Source: Euonymus europaeus
Lineage: Eukaryota; Streptophyta; Magnoliopsida; Celastrales; Celastraceae
Assembly (NCBI GenBank): GCA_963580455.1
Contig: OY756962.1
Coordinates: 10,806,001 to 10,870,000, forward strand
Direction: 5' to 3'
Length of the DNA: 64,000 nt
The position numbers were made by a program, and so were the translations under genes. This document shows, one piece after another, positions 35,127 to 47,510 of the stretch; position 1 is the first letter of the stretch; each line of letters begins with the position of its first letter. Under the pieces are notes generated by a model. It saw nothing but the letters and a program-made list of their open reading frames with translations, was not told where the DNA came from and did no database searches.

Positions 35127-37327
35127 TGTGGCGCCCCGACCAGAAATTCACGCACTGAGCCGGGAGCGCCACTTTAGGCATGTGCCACGTCACTAAGGAC
35201 CTCACCACACGCCAACCTAACCCCGGATTCTAATAGAAATCCGACAGCACCTCCCCGTATATCGGAGGGTGCCAGCCTAGAGTCACATCTTATTTAACAC
35301 GGAAAAGATAATCAATAATAATCAGAGAAGTTCCGCAGCCTAACAGGCCTCTGGCCATCTATCAACATTCACACACTAGGCAGGGCCTCAGGCCTCCTAA
35401 TCACATGCAATCAATAAGCAAAACATAATCATATCAATAATATCATCAAAGACTATCAAAGTCTATCAATCCGGACCCAAGGTCCTATATCTAGGTACGA
35501 GAGTCCCAATCACACGGCATACCTCCCGACCATCCATCAAACATACCGAAAAGGTATTTAAGCAACATAATAGTCGACCAATAAAAGTACTACATGTACT
35601 TAATTCATAACCAAGGTTCTCAAACAACCAAATATATATCCTAGTGCTCCTAGGGTGGCCTTCCATGTCACGCTGCCTCCTACTGATCCGCAGCCTGGTT
35701 CTCAGCACCAGTCTCACCTGAAGGATATAGAAAAGAAATAGGGTGAGCAGGAGGCTCAGTAGGGAAAATAAAATGAATCATAAGAATGTAAAGGCTGAAT
35801 GTTGAAACAAGCTCAATGCAGCAACATGACATCCTAAAATGTCACAACAATGTATAACCTCGGGCTACACCCTACAGCGCCTGGCACTAGTCAACGAATA
35901 TTCCGGAAAATCATCGGAACCCTTGCACTTTGCCCCGGAACGACTATAGGTGCACCTACACCATGGAAATCCCGACTTCCGGCAACATTGTGCCCATTCG
36001 GTATCCAACATCATCACAAAGTATAACCTAAGGATACTACGAGTCCATACTCGTAGACCCAATGCATCTATAATTCATGTCCAATAATGTCATGCAAAAG
36101 AAGCTCGTATATATAACAACCCTATATATATGTACATAACTACATGATGCATGAACGAGGTTTATCATGCCCAATAGATGATTAAGCATTCAAAGGGTAT
36201 GCAAATTCATCAATAACCAACAACAAGGTTCGTTCTTCCTAAGAAACAATTTAGGCAAGAACACAAATAATAAAGACCAATGAAGAATTTAAACCGCTCT
36301 TTAGAGTAGAACAATACGATAGAAAATGGGGTAAAAATCCCTACCTCTTGTTGAGCAATTTACCACAAAATCCACAATTACGTTCCTAGGGTTCTGATTT
36401 CCCAAACCTAACAATGTGGCGAAACCGAACCCATTCATACATCAATAAACAACCAACAACTCATATAAACATCAATTAAATCAATAAATTCGAAATTACT
36501 CACCTTCTCTCTCTAGAAATTTCTCCAAAATCCTTGAAACTCAACCCAAGCTCAACTCTACTCCAAATCACAAACCAATCTACATATACATCCAAAATCA
36601 ACCTATAATCAACATATCTAAGCCTTACCTTCCATCTATTAAAGAATCAAACAAATCTAGGAAAAACCCTAGAATTCCAAAACTATGAAAACTCACCTCA
36701 AACCTTCAAATCTTCCTTGATTCCACCTTGATTCTTGACATGCTTCATGAATCCATGGAAAACCAAGCAAAAACCTCAACAAATCTCCTTCTCTCTCTAA
36801 GTTTCTCACTCTTTCTCTCTCTTCTCGAGCTCTCCAAGTGTTGGTAATGTCCAGAAATGTCTCTCTGTTTCTTAAAAACTGATTTCCCGATAGCCGTCCG
36901 GACGCCCTAAGCATCCGTCCGGACGGATTACTCTTCATGTAACCCACTGGTTTGAATCTAGGCATATCCGTCCGGACGCCCTATTATCCGTCCGGACGGA
37001 TCACTATTCACAGAACCTTTCTGCCTTCCGTTTAGGCATATCCGTCCGGACGCCCAATTATCCGTCCGGACGGATTACTATTCACGGAAACCCAGTTTTT
37101 TCTCAAATTTATTTTCCGTCTCGGTCTAAGCTTCGATTTGATATATTATGGGCCCGAAACGGACATGTACACTAAAAGTTATGACCCATTTACCGAACCA
37201 AGCGCAAAACTATTTTTTTAGGGTCTTATACAGTTCCAATGGTCCGTTATCTCTTCGAACTCATTTTTCCAATAACTTATTACTTAAAATTTAACCAAAC
37301 ATAATATTTTTGGGTCGGGATCTCACA
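35127..37327 (-). repeat. Element B 3' LTR (2201 bp)
   Basis: It starts TGTGGCGCCCCGACC and ends GGGATCTCACA. It shares with element A LTRs a block near the U5 end (CACCTCCCCGTATATCGGAG) and one near the U3 end (TTTGATATATTATGGGCCC). Between them lie AT-rich sequence without a gene and the palindrome cluster at 36895-37075. Confidence 0.95.
36895..37075. repeat. CGTCCGGACG palindrome triplication in U3 of element B 3' LTR
   Basis: Three ~74-bp tandem units each hold two palindromes: CGTCCGGACG at 36895, 36969 and 37043, and the 16-bp perfect palindrome ATCCGTCCGGACGGAT at 36913-36928, 36986-37001 and 37060-37075. They lie about 250-430 bp from the U3 start, close to the position of the unrelated CGCCTAGGCG cluster of element A. 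Confidence 0.9.
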
Positions 37328-37340
37328 TCCCTTCCCCCTT
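37328..37340 (-). other. Polypurine tract of element B
   Basis: The minus strand reads AAGGGGGAAGGGA, directly beside the 3' LTR. Confidence 0.88.
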
Positions 37341-37365
37341 AAACAAATTTCGTCCCGAAATTTAG

Positions 37366-40300
37366 TTATGTACCTGGATTTTTGAACAAAGCCGGGTACT
37401 TGTCCATCATACGAGACTCTAACTCCCAAGTTGCTTCTTCCGTACCATGGTACATCCACTTCACCTTTACCAAAGGAATTATACTCGTTCTCGTGACCTT
37501 ATTTTGATGGTCCAAGATTTTAACCGGTTGAAGAGTATAGCTTCCATCTTCTTCAACCTCCAAGGTGGTCCAATCCAATACATGTGTAGGGTCCGGCTCA
37601 TACTTCCGGAGCATAGAGACATGAAATACATTATGAACCCTTTCTAGCTTAGGTGGCAGAGCCAACCGATATGCTACCGGTCCCACCATTTCTAGAATTT
37701 CAAATGGTCCCACAAACCTTGGTGCTAACTTCCCCTGTTTACTATACCGTTGAACACCATGTCTCGGACTAACCTTAAGGAATACCTTGTCTCCCACCGC
37801 AAATTCCAACGGTCTTCTTCTATTATCAGTATGACTTTTGACGACTCTGTGCGGTGACAAGCCGCCTCCTAACCTCCTCAACTCGCTCTTGAGCCTCTTT
37901 GACCAATTCCGGTCCCGAAATTACTTTTTCCCCGACCTCAGCCCAACACAATGGTGATCTGCAAGGTCTCCCATATAGCGCCTCAAATGGAGCCATACCG
38001 ATACTACGTTGGAATGAGTTGTTGTACACAAACTCTGCCAAATATATGTATCGGTCCCAACTCTTTCCAAAATCTACCACACATGCTCTAAGCATGTCCT
38101 CCAGTATCTGGATAGTTCTCTCACTTTGCCCATCACTCTGAGGATGGTATGCCGTACTAAAATCTAACTTCGTACCCAAAGCTTTTTGCAAACTGCTCCA
38201 GAATCTACCAGTGAACCGTGGGTCCCGGTCTGACACAATAGATAATGGCAATCCATGCAACTTTACAATCTCTCTCACATAATAGCTACTCAAGGATTCC
38301 AATGAATCTGTCTTGTTCATTGGTAGAAAGTGTGACGACTTGGTCAATCGATCCACTATCACCCACACCGTGTCATATTTCTTCTCAGTCATTGGAAACC
38401 CCGTCACAAAGTCCATAGTGATCATCTCCCATTTCCATTGCGCTACCGGTAGTGGTTGTAACAACCCCGCCGACTTTTGATGTTCACCTTTCACCCGTTG
38501 GCAAGTCAGACACCTCGCCACATACCTGGCCACATCGGCCTTCATCCCCTTCCACCAAAAGTTCCTTTTTAAATCTTGATACATTTTTGTAACCCCAGGA
38601 TGCATGGCAAACCATGAATGGTGTGCCTCCTTCAAGATCTCTGGCCGTAGTTCCTCATCATCGGGAACTATCAACCTCCCAACATATCTCACTCCACCGT
38701 CAATCCCTCGAACCCATCCTGAACTCTCATCAATCACATCAAAGGAGGGATCGCCGTTCTGCGCATCCATAACCTTTTGAACCATCTGTGGTCTCGAAGT
38801 TATACAACCCAAGTATACTTTTTCTTCCTCACTTCTTAATTCCAACCCAAATTGGTTGATTGTCTCAACAATCTCCCATTCGTGCAACGCCAAACTAGCC
38901 AACCCAAGTTTCCGGCTCAACGCATCCGCCACTACATTTGCTTTACCGGGATGGTATTGCAAATTAAAGTCGAAATCCTCCAAGTATTCCATCCACCGCC
39001 TTTGTCGCAAGTTCAACTCCTTTTGAGTGAATAAGTACTTGAGGCTTTTATGATCTGAAAAGACCTCAAATCTCTCTCCGTAGAGATAATACCGCCATTG
39101 CTTCAAAGCAAATACTACTGCTGCAAGTTCTAAGTCATGAACTGGATAATTCTTCTCATGTGTCTTCAGCAATCTAGAGCCATACTCCACAACTCTCCCA
39201 CATTGCATCAACACACATCCCAATCCCACTCCAGATGCATCACAATACACCTGGTAGCCTACATCTCTCTCCGGCACTACTAATACAGGAGGTGTTGTCA
39301 ACCTTTTCTTCAACTCTTCAAATGCCGCCTCACACTCGTCTGTCCAAACAAACGGTGTACTTTTCTTAGTCAATTGTGTCATGGGTGCAGCCACTCTCGA
39401 AAAGTTCTCAATGAACCTTCGGTAGTAGCCTGCCAACCCTAGGAAACTTCTTATCTCTGTCACGTTCTTCGGTCTCATCCAATTCAAAACGGATTCAACC
39501 TTAGAATAATCAACTGCTATGCCCTCCTGTGTAATAACATGACCAAGAAATTTCACTTCTGTGGCCCAAAACTCACATTTACTAAGTTTAGCACACAACT
39601 GATTCTCTCTCAGAGTTGACAGAACCACTCTTAAGTGTTCACCATGCTCTTCCTCCGTTGTAGAGTAAATCAAGATATCATCTATGAATACCACTACAAA
39701 CTTATCCAAAAACGGTTTAAGAACCCGCTGCATTAAATCCATGAATAACGCTGGGGCATTAGTCAACCCAAATGGCATTACCAAGAACTCATAATGCCCA
39801 TATCGAGTCCTAAACGCTGTCTTCTGAATATCTTCATCCCTTATCCGCAATTGATGATATCCTGACCTCAAGTCAATCTTGGAGAAATGCTTGGCACCTC
39901 TCAACTGATCAAATAAATCATTGATCCGTGGTAATGGATATTTATTCTTCACTGTAGCTCTATTCAGCTGCCGATAGTCGATACACATTCTCAACGACCC
40001 TTCTTTCTTCTTTACAAACAATACCGGTGCACCCCATGGAGATACACTCGGCCTAATAAACCCCAAATCTTGCAACTCTTCTAGTTGCATCATCAATTCT
40101 TTCAACTCCGCCGGAGCCATCCGATAAGGAGAAATCGAAATTGGTTTCACGTTCGGATGCAACTCGATGGCAAAATCTATTTCTCTCTTTGGAGGCAGTC
40201 CAGGTAACTCTTCCGGAAACACATCCATAAACTCTTCCACCACCTGAATCGGTGTTGTGAAATCACCCCTAGGTGCTGATGTCACCAAACTCGCCATCCC

Positions 40301-42013
40301 ACAATCCTGGTATAAAGGATTTTCTAAGAAATGAGGACAAGGAATCCCCTTCGATCCCGTCAACCGAATCACCCCACCCTCGGGTACTCTAAGAGTAATT
40401 TTCCTCTCCCAAAAATCTAGCAACCCATGGTGCTTTGTCAACCAATCCGCTCCAAGGATTACATCGAAATCCTTGAAGTCCATCACATAAAAATCGGCCT
40501 TCAAGACCACTTCCCCAAATCGACACTCACACCCAAATGCTACCCCTTCTAAAGGAGTAAAATACCCAAATGGTGAAGACACTGTAAACATACGCCTTAT
40601 CGGCGAAATTTCCAACCCTAAGGAATGTGCTAGGGCACTAGTAATGAATGAAGCTGTAGCTCCCGAATCAAACAACACCCTAGCCCAACAGTTTGAAATA
40701 AGGAAAGTACCTCCAATGAAGTTGGGATGTTCAGGAGTCTCCTGATGTCCCAATGCAAATGCCCGGGTCTGCGTCTGGGTCAACTGTAGCTGCGGAGTCT
40801 GCCTAGGTCCGCCTCGTCCTCTTCCCCCTGATGGAACAGTGGAGGGAAGGGCTGTAGAAATTGCAGAAGGTGGTACTCCGGGTGTATGATATTGATCTGA
40901 AGTTTTGCCACCCTGAGGACATTCATTCGTCCTATGGCCAGCCGCACCACACCCAAAGCACACAATTCCCTTTACTGGACACTGATCTTTCTTGTGCCCT
41001 TCCTTTCCACACTTGAAACATGCAAATCTGCCACCCCGTGGCCTTTGTCCCTGGTCCCTACCACCTCTCTGGCCTCCCTGAATCTGAGGTTCTATCTTCT
41101 GCCTCTTCTGACTACTACTGCTTCCTCCACTAGAAGCTGGGGTCTTTCGACCCTTTTGAATGTCCCAGTACTGACGGGAGTTGCGCTCTCCCCGCTCTAT
41201 CTTAAGAGCCATGTAAACTGCCTTGTCATATGACATCACCCCGAAAGGTATCATCAACTTCCCAATAGTAGGAATCAACCTATCTCGGTATCTCTCTGTC
41301 TTGCTCCAATCATCTGAAGCAAACTTCTTTCCAAACCTATAGAGTTCCTCATACCTCTTGGTATATTGCGTCACCGTCATATCAGGAGTTTGCACCAACT
41401 CCATGTACTGCCTGGCCTTGTCAGATTGGAAGCTATCTGGCACAAATCGTTGCATGAACAACATTTCAAATGATGTCCAAGTCAAATCATTCTTTCTCTG
41501 ATCCAGCGAATCCCACCAGTCATGTGCTGCTCCTTTAAGATAATAAAAGATCAGCTTCATCCTCCGGTCATCGGGTAGAACTAGAGATTCAAATCTCTTG
41601 CTCATTTGCCTTAGCCATTCACCGGCTTCGTACCCTTCTCCCTTGCCATCAAACACTGGAGGACTAGTCCTCCTTAACTGATCAACCTCATAAATCTCCC
41701 ATCCTGGTCTGACACCATCTCCAGTACTAGCCCCGGAACCCTGTCCTTCACTTCGGACTTCTGGTTCTCTCACCACTTGCGCCTGAGTCTGCGCTTGTAT
41801 AACCTGAACTAAGTTCATCACAATTCCTGTCAAAGCCTCTAAGGTCACAGGTTGTCCCACAGTACTTGTCGGGGCAATCTGTACCTCCGGCAATACTGGC
41901 TCGGAAGTCCTCCCCAGATCTCCCACCTCAACTCTTTCCTCTACTCTTTCGTTGGTATCATTCACCGGCTCCGAATTTTGAGTGCTAGGAGTGTGTCTAG
42001 TAGCACGCGTCAC
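37366..42013 (-). pseudogene. gag-pol: Element B Gag-Pol polyprotein, frameshifted after integrase core
   Basis: The main frame (37826-42013, 1395 codons from a GTG used only as frame start) holds Gag, CCHC knuckles (C332-C335-H340-C345; C352-C355-H360-C365), protease DSGA (449-452), RT FIDD (776-779), RNase H and the integrase zinc and DDE parts. Compared with element A, two bases appear missing at about 37828/37829, giving TGA straight after QKSY. The remaining integrase tail and chromodomain-like end are open in another frame (37366 to about 37830, 171-codon frame with unrelated leading residues). Upstream, the N-terminus is also damaged: an in-frame TGA at 42047-42049 and an apparent one-base loss near 42115, where element A has its MNTRR start. 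The element is therefore not autonomous as it stands. Confidence 0.9.
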
Positions 42014-42276
42014 TCCTCTACCTAGGCCCCTACCACGGCCCCTAGGTCATCCTCGCCTGCCCCCATCTCCCGGGGTTGCCGCAGCATGAGTAGATCGGGT
42101 CTCTCTACGAGTATCATCTGCGCCACAACAGATAAGATACTTAACCTGACTTAATTAATTGAGGATTTAAGGGATAAGGAAACGTACCGGATCAGCAGAG
42201 GTCGTGACATGTCCTGGAGACTTACTAACTTACATCTAGGACCCAACCCCAGATCCTACGTAGAGCTAACCTCGCC
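42014..42276 (-). other. Element B leader and decayed Gag N-terminus
   Basis: The 263-bp stretch between the primer site and the open part of Gag includes remnants matching the DTRRETRS and GRGRG region of element A Gag, with the stop and frameshift noted above. The rest resembles the element A leader. Confidence 0.7.
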
Positions 42277-42287
42277 CTCCGATACCA
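42277..42287 (-). other. Primer binding site of element B (tRNA-iMet type)
   Basis: TGGTATCGGAG on the minus strand, three bases from the 5' LTR, identical to element A. Confidence 0.87.
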
Positions 42288-42290
42288 AAC

Positions 42291-44491
42291 TGTGGCGCCC
42301 CGACCCGAAATTCATGCACTGAGCCGGGAGCGCCACTTTAGGCATGTGCCACGTCACTAAGGACCTCACCACACGCCAACCTAACCCCGGATTCTAATAG
42401 AAATTCGACAGCACCTCCCCGTATATCGGAGGGTGCCAGCCTAGAGTCACATCTTATTTAACACGGAAAAGATAATCAATAATAATCAGAGAAGTTCCGC
42501 AGCCTAACAGGCCTCTGGCCATCTATCCACATTCACACACTAGGCAGGGCCTCAGGCCTCCTAATCACATGCAATCAATAAGCAAAACATAATCATATCA
42601 ATAATATCATCAAAGACTATCAAAGTCTATCAATCCGGACCCAAGGTCCTATATCTAGGTACGAGAGTCCCAATCACACGGCATACCTCCCGACCATCCA
42701 TCAAACATATCGAAAAGGTATTTAAGCAACATAATAGTCGACCAATAAAAGTACTACATGTACTTAATTCATAACCAGGGTTCTCAAACAACCAAATATA
42801 TATCCTAGTGCTCCTAGGGTGGCCTTCCATGTCACGCTGCCTCCTACTGATCCGCGGCCTGGTTCTCAGCACCAGTCTCACCTGAAGGATATAGAAAAGA
42901 AATAGGGTGAGCAGGAGGCTCAGTAGGGAAAATAAAATGAATCATAAGAACGTAAAGGCTGAATGTTGAAACAAGCTCAATGCAGCAACATGACATCCTA
43001 AAATGTCACAACAATGTATAACCTCGGGCTACACCCTACAGCGCCTGGCACTAGTCAACGAATATTCCGGAAAATCATCGGAACCCTTGCACTTTGCCCC
43101 GGAACGACTATAGGTGCACCTACACCATGGAAATCCCGACTTCCGGCAACATTGTGCCCATTCGGTATCCAACATCATCACAAAGTATAACCTAAGGATA
43201 CTACGAGTCCATACTCGTAGACCCAATGCATCTATAATTCATGTCCAATAATGTCATGCAAAAGAAGCTCGTATATATAACAACCCTATATATATGTACA
43301 TAACTACATGATGCATGAACGAGGTTTATCATGCCCAATAGATGATTAAGCATTCAAAGGGTATGCAAATTCATCAATAACCAACAACAAGGTTCGTTCT
43401 TCCTAAGAAACAATTTAGGCAAGAACACAAATAATAAAGACCAATGAAGAATTTAAACCGCTCTTTAGAGTAGAACAATACGATAGAAAATGGGGTAAAA
43501 ATCCCTACCTCTTGTTGAGCAATTTACCACAAAATCCACAATTACGTTCCTAGGGTTCTGATTTCCCAAACCTAACAATGTGGCGAAACCGAACCCATTC
43601 ATACATCAATAAACAACCAACAACTCATATAAACATCAATTAAATCAATAAATTCGAAATTACTCACCTTCTCTCTCTAGAAATTTCTCCAAAATCCTTG
43701 AAACTCAACCCAAGCTCAACTCTACTCCAAATCACAAACCAATCTACATATACATCCAAAATCAACCTATAATCAACATATCTAAGCCTTACCTTCCATC
43801 TATTAAAGAATCAAACAAATCTAGGAAAAACCCTAGAATTCCAAAACTATGAAAACTCACCTCAAACCTTCAAATCTTCCTTGATTCCACCTTGATTCTT
43901 GACATGCTTCATGAATCCATGGAAAACCAAGCAAAAACCTCAACAAATCACCTTCTCTCTCTAAGTTTCTCACTCTTTCTCTCTCTTCTCGAGCTCTCCA
44001 AGTGTTGGTAATGTCCATAAATGTCTCTCTGTTTCTTAAAAACTGATTTCCCGATAGCCGTCCGGACGCCCTAAGCATCCGTCCGGACGGATTACTCTTC
44101 ATGTAACCCACTGGTTTGAATCTAGGCATATCCGTCCGGACGCCCTATTATCCGTCCGGACGGATCACTATTCACAGAACCTTTCTGCCTTCCGTTTAGG
44201 CATATCCGTCCGGACGCCCAATTATCCGTCCGGACGGATTACTGTTCACGGAAACCCAGTTTTTTCTCAAATTTATTTTCCGTCTCGGTCTAAGCTTCGA
44301 TTTGATATATTATGGGCCCGAAACGGACATGTACACTAAAAGTTATGACCCATTTACCGAACCAAGCGCAAAACTATTTTTTTAGGGTCTTATACAGTTC
44401 CAATGGTCCGTTATCTCTTCGAACTCATTTTTCCAATAACTTATTACTTAAAATTTAACCAAACATAATATTTTTGGATCGGGATCTCACA
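42291..44491 (-). repeat. Element B 5' LTR (2201 bp)
   Basis: It has the same length as the 3' LTR, with TGTGGCG...CTCACA ends and a conserved palindrome triplication at 44059-44239. Differences from the 3' LTR are scattered single bases (for example GGATCGGG for GGGTCGGG near the end). Confidence 0.95.
44059..44239. repeat. CGTCCGGACG palindrome triplication in U3 of element B 5' LTR
   Basis: Same three ~74-bp units as at 36895-37075, offset by 7164 bp, with all six palindromes intact. Confidence 0.9.
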
Positions 44492-44496
44492 GATCT
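44492..44496. repeat. Target site duplication of element B, right (GATCT)
   Basis: Matches 35122-35126; both copies lie in the protease gene of element C. Confidence 0.95.
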
Positions 44497-45074
44497 GCTA
44501 ATTGCAAAGTGATTGAAGTCGATTGTAATTCTTTCTTCGGACCTAGCTGCACAAAAACATAATATGGCATTAGATTAATACTAGCACCTAAATCTAGAAA
44601 CGCTTTTTCAAAAGAAACTTGACCAACAACACAAGGAATAGTGAAACTTCCTGGATCCTTCAACTTTGGTGGTAGTTTCTTGTTCAACACGGCGCTGCAT
44701 TGTTTAGTTAGCATCACCTTATCGTATGGTGCCAGCTTCTTCTTTCTTGTACAAATATCCTTCAGAAATTTTGCATAAGCTAGAATTTGTTGGACTGCGT
44801 CTAGGAGAGGTATGTTAATCTCAACCTTTCGAAAAATATCCATGACCTTCTGCATTTGTTCAGCCCTCTTTTTGCTCTGCAATCGGCTAGGAAAAGGCAC
44901 ATGAGGTTTAAAACTCTGAGTTTTTACAGGTGCACTAACCTTGCTTTGAATCTTTGTGGATTCTTTCTTCTGTGACCTTTCTTCATTTTCGGAAGCGTCT
45001 TTGTCCAAATATCCCACAGTTCGTCCTCCACGAGTAGTGATGGCATTCATTTGTTCCTTACCTTTCAAATTCAT
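44497..45074 (-). pseudogene. Element C protease, first half
   Basis: The frame is open from an internal Met after a TAA (45075-45077). It contains the NAITTRGGR linker, a long basic region, and the protease active site DLGASINLMP typical of Athila-type elements (D-L-G-A in place of the usual D-S/T-G). It is cut at LQLAD by element B and the frame continues at 35121. Confidence 0.88.
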
Positions 45075-46463
45075 TTATGTCTGACTTGGAAGTCTGCCAG
45101 ATTCTCTTTCACTTAATTGCTTTGCAATTTGACCAACTTGAACTTCAAGTTTCTGAATGGAAGCTTGAGTATTGCTGAATTGTTGATCATAAATGCTATT
45201 CTGCTGCGTCATCTTTTGAATGAAATTATTGGTATTAAGAGCAAGAAGAGCCATTTGTTCTTCCAAAGAAGTTTTTCTTGGTTCTGTTTGTGCTTGCTGT
45301 TGATTTTGATGGAGTTGCTTGTTCTGATCTTGTCCTCTCCAACCAAAATTTGGATGGGTTTTCCATCCCGGATGGTTTGTAGTTGCATATGGAATGTTGG
45401 TGGGACAAAACCCACCTTGCCCCGCATAATTGATTTGTTCTTGTTCTGAAAGAGGAGATATGGGACACGTCTCTGTAGTGTGATCTGATTGAGAACAAAT
45501 TGTGCATACTACAACTTGAGCTGCTTGTTGGGATGATGACGAATTCTAAGCAGAAAATGCTTTTACCAACATATCAATTTTTTGTTCCATGGCTTTCAAC
45601 TGAGGTTGATTCCTATCTGTGGTGTGGACTTCGTACACGCCTCTTGGAAGTTTTGCTCCTTGCTTTCCTTGAGAAGAGAATTGTTGAGAATTCTCGCTTA
45701 GAGTTTCAAATAACTCAAAAGCTTCTTCACTACTTTTCTCCATCAACACACCTCCACATGCAGAGTCTGCGATGCTTGTATTGTTAGCATCCAACCCTTC
45801 ATAAAAAGCTTGAATTTGATCTTCTTGAGATAGGTTGTGGTGTGGACATTTGAGAAGCAGCTGTTTAAATTGCTCCCAAGCTTCATAGAATAAGTCACCA
45901 TCCTTTTGCTTCCATGTTTGAATCTCTCTCCTTAATTGCTTTGTTTTCTGGGCTGCAAAAAATTTCTTCAAGAATTTTGTTGCCATTTCCTCCCATGAAT
46001 TGATCGATCCTGGGGCCAATGAATTGAACCATAATTTTGCAGCATCTTTGAGGGAAAATGGGAACAAAATGAGTCGGACTTCCTCTGGTGTCAAACCCTG
46101 GACACGTTGTGTCATACAAAGGTCAAAGAAATCCCTGATGTGAAGATACGGATCATCTAATGGTGTGCCTCTAAAATGAGGTACTGCATTAAGCAAAGTT
46201 GGAGAGAATGTGACATTTCCTTGAACATTGGGTTGAAGTGCTATGCTTGATGGTTGAGCCAAATTCTGAGGTATAAATGAATTCTTCATTGGCCTCCGGA
46301 CTTGTGCATTAGCTTGTGGATTTACGACTTGAGCAAGAGCATTTACATTTTGTTCCTCCATATTTCTTTTCACTCTTGCCTCTCTTCTGAGCTGTGTGAG
46401 AGTTTGCTCAATCTTTGGATCGTATTCAAGTAGGTTAAGACTTTTGGATCGACGTCCAAGCAT
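45075..46463 (-). pseudogene. gag: Element C Gag with in-frame amber
   Basis: The first 305 codons (45549-46463, from MLGRRSKSLN) form the capsid-type Gag: HFRGTPLDDPYLHIRDFFDLC, DAAKLWFNSLAPGSINSWEEM and FLKKFF are hallmarks of Athila Gag. A TAG at 45546-45548 then interrupts. The same frame continues with one zinc knuckle (CTICSQSDHTTETC, C-X2-C-X4-H-X4-C), a Gln/Asn-rich stretch and a short helical segment, up to a TAA at 45075-45077. Protease follows in the same frame, so Gag and Pol were one frame before decay. Both stops can be explained by C-to-T changes in Gln codons, which is inference. Confidence 0.88.
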
Positions 46464-46546
46464 GTACTGAAAGAATTAAATAAACTAATAAATAAATATG
46501 CAATAATATACACAATTGAAACTAGAGATAAATTAATAACTTTAGT

Positions 46547-46563
46547 CCCCGGCAATGGCGCCA
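46547..46563 (-). other. Primer binding site of element C (TGGCGCC type)
   Basis: The minus strand reads TGGCGCCATTGCCGGGG, six bases inside the 5' LTR. This is the TGGCGCC(G/A)TTGCC site found in Athila-type elements and usually attributed to tRNA-Asp. The leader to Gag (46464-46546) is short. Confidence 0.82.
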
Positions 46564-47462
46564 AAAACTTGTTATCGTTTTAAAACTACTAAAAAAATAG
46601 TAATTCTAAAACTCTATTTATACTCGCAAGCGCACGAATCCAATTAGTATAAATGTGGCAAAGACGAGTGTCGTACCCACAGGGACTGAAGATTAACTAA
46701 CTCTAATTCTTAAAAAAAACAAGTTTTTCTTTTCTTTCTCTTTTATAGTAATATTAATAACACCAAAACTATAATTGAGAAATCAACACAAATAATAAAT
46801 ACTAAGGCTTTGATTTCACCACTCTATTGTATTTAGATCATATGGTTATCAATTATGAATTCATCCAAGCATGTCAAAGATCAAGTTTTCTAATTCATGT
46901 AGTAGTCATTGACATCTAACTTACCACATCTATCCTTAATTTGCAATTATCCATGGCATCTAGACTAATTTGACAAACAAGAATGCATTAGGATCAATGT
47001 AACTTATGAAATGATCACAAAATTCCTAGCATATGGCATCTATGACTAGGTAACTTTGGTAATAAATTGCAAGAAGCTATTCTCAAATTGAGCATGGCAT
47101 CTACTACAATTTGCATCACATTAATCAAACCTAGATGGTAGCTAAGCATCAAGATTTAATTATTAATAAACATAGCAATTTAATACTTGACATAACATGA
47201 ATAAATCACAATTAATTCAACCAAATTTATTAAACACAATAGAGTGAATCCATCATCACCTTAGTAAGAGGATTAGTTCCTCATATTAAGTTTACACAAC
47301 AAATAGCAATAAATAAAATTCACAAACATAAGTATAAAACAACTAGAAAACCCTCTTATTATACTTGATGCAAGAACTCCTTCTCTTTTCTCCTTCTTCC
47401 TCTTGTTATTTCTCTTCTTCTTGTTGTGTTTGGTATGTGTCCTTAACAAAGAATAGATCATG

Positions 47463-47474
47463 CCTTTATATAGG
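47463..47474 (-). promoter_or_regulatory. TATA box candidate of element C 5' LTR
   Basis: The minus strand reads CCTATATAAAGG, about 345 bp into the LTR in element orientation, so it would drive the genomic transcript. It is preceded 37-121 bp upstream by the 17-bp tandem repeats. Confidence 0.68.
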
Positions 47475-47510
47475 CAATGACAAGGACAAATATTCAACCA
47501 TGGCAAGCTT

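Larger units (their letters stand above)
35127..44491 (-). mobile_element. Element B: Tekay-like Ty3/gypsy retrotransposon nested in element C
   Basis: The element is 9365 bp, with two LTRs of exactly 2201 bp, primer site, polypurine tract and a Gag-Pol frame on the minus strand. It is flanked by GATCT. It is related to element A: proteins align throughout and share primer-site sequence and LTR-end blocks. It is still a separate family, because most LTR sequence differs. The LTRs differ at about a dozen positions by eye, so it is younger than its host element C. Confidence 0.95.

Noticed and set aside
37826..37881. Programmed frameshift in element B
   Set aside because: No slippery site or downstream structure was recognised; element A reads the same region in one frame, and the N-terminus of B is also damaged.
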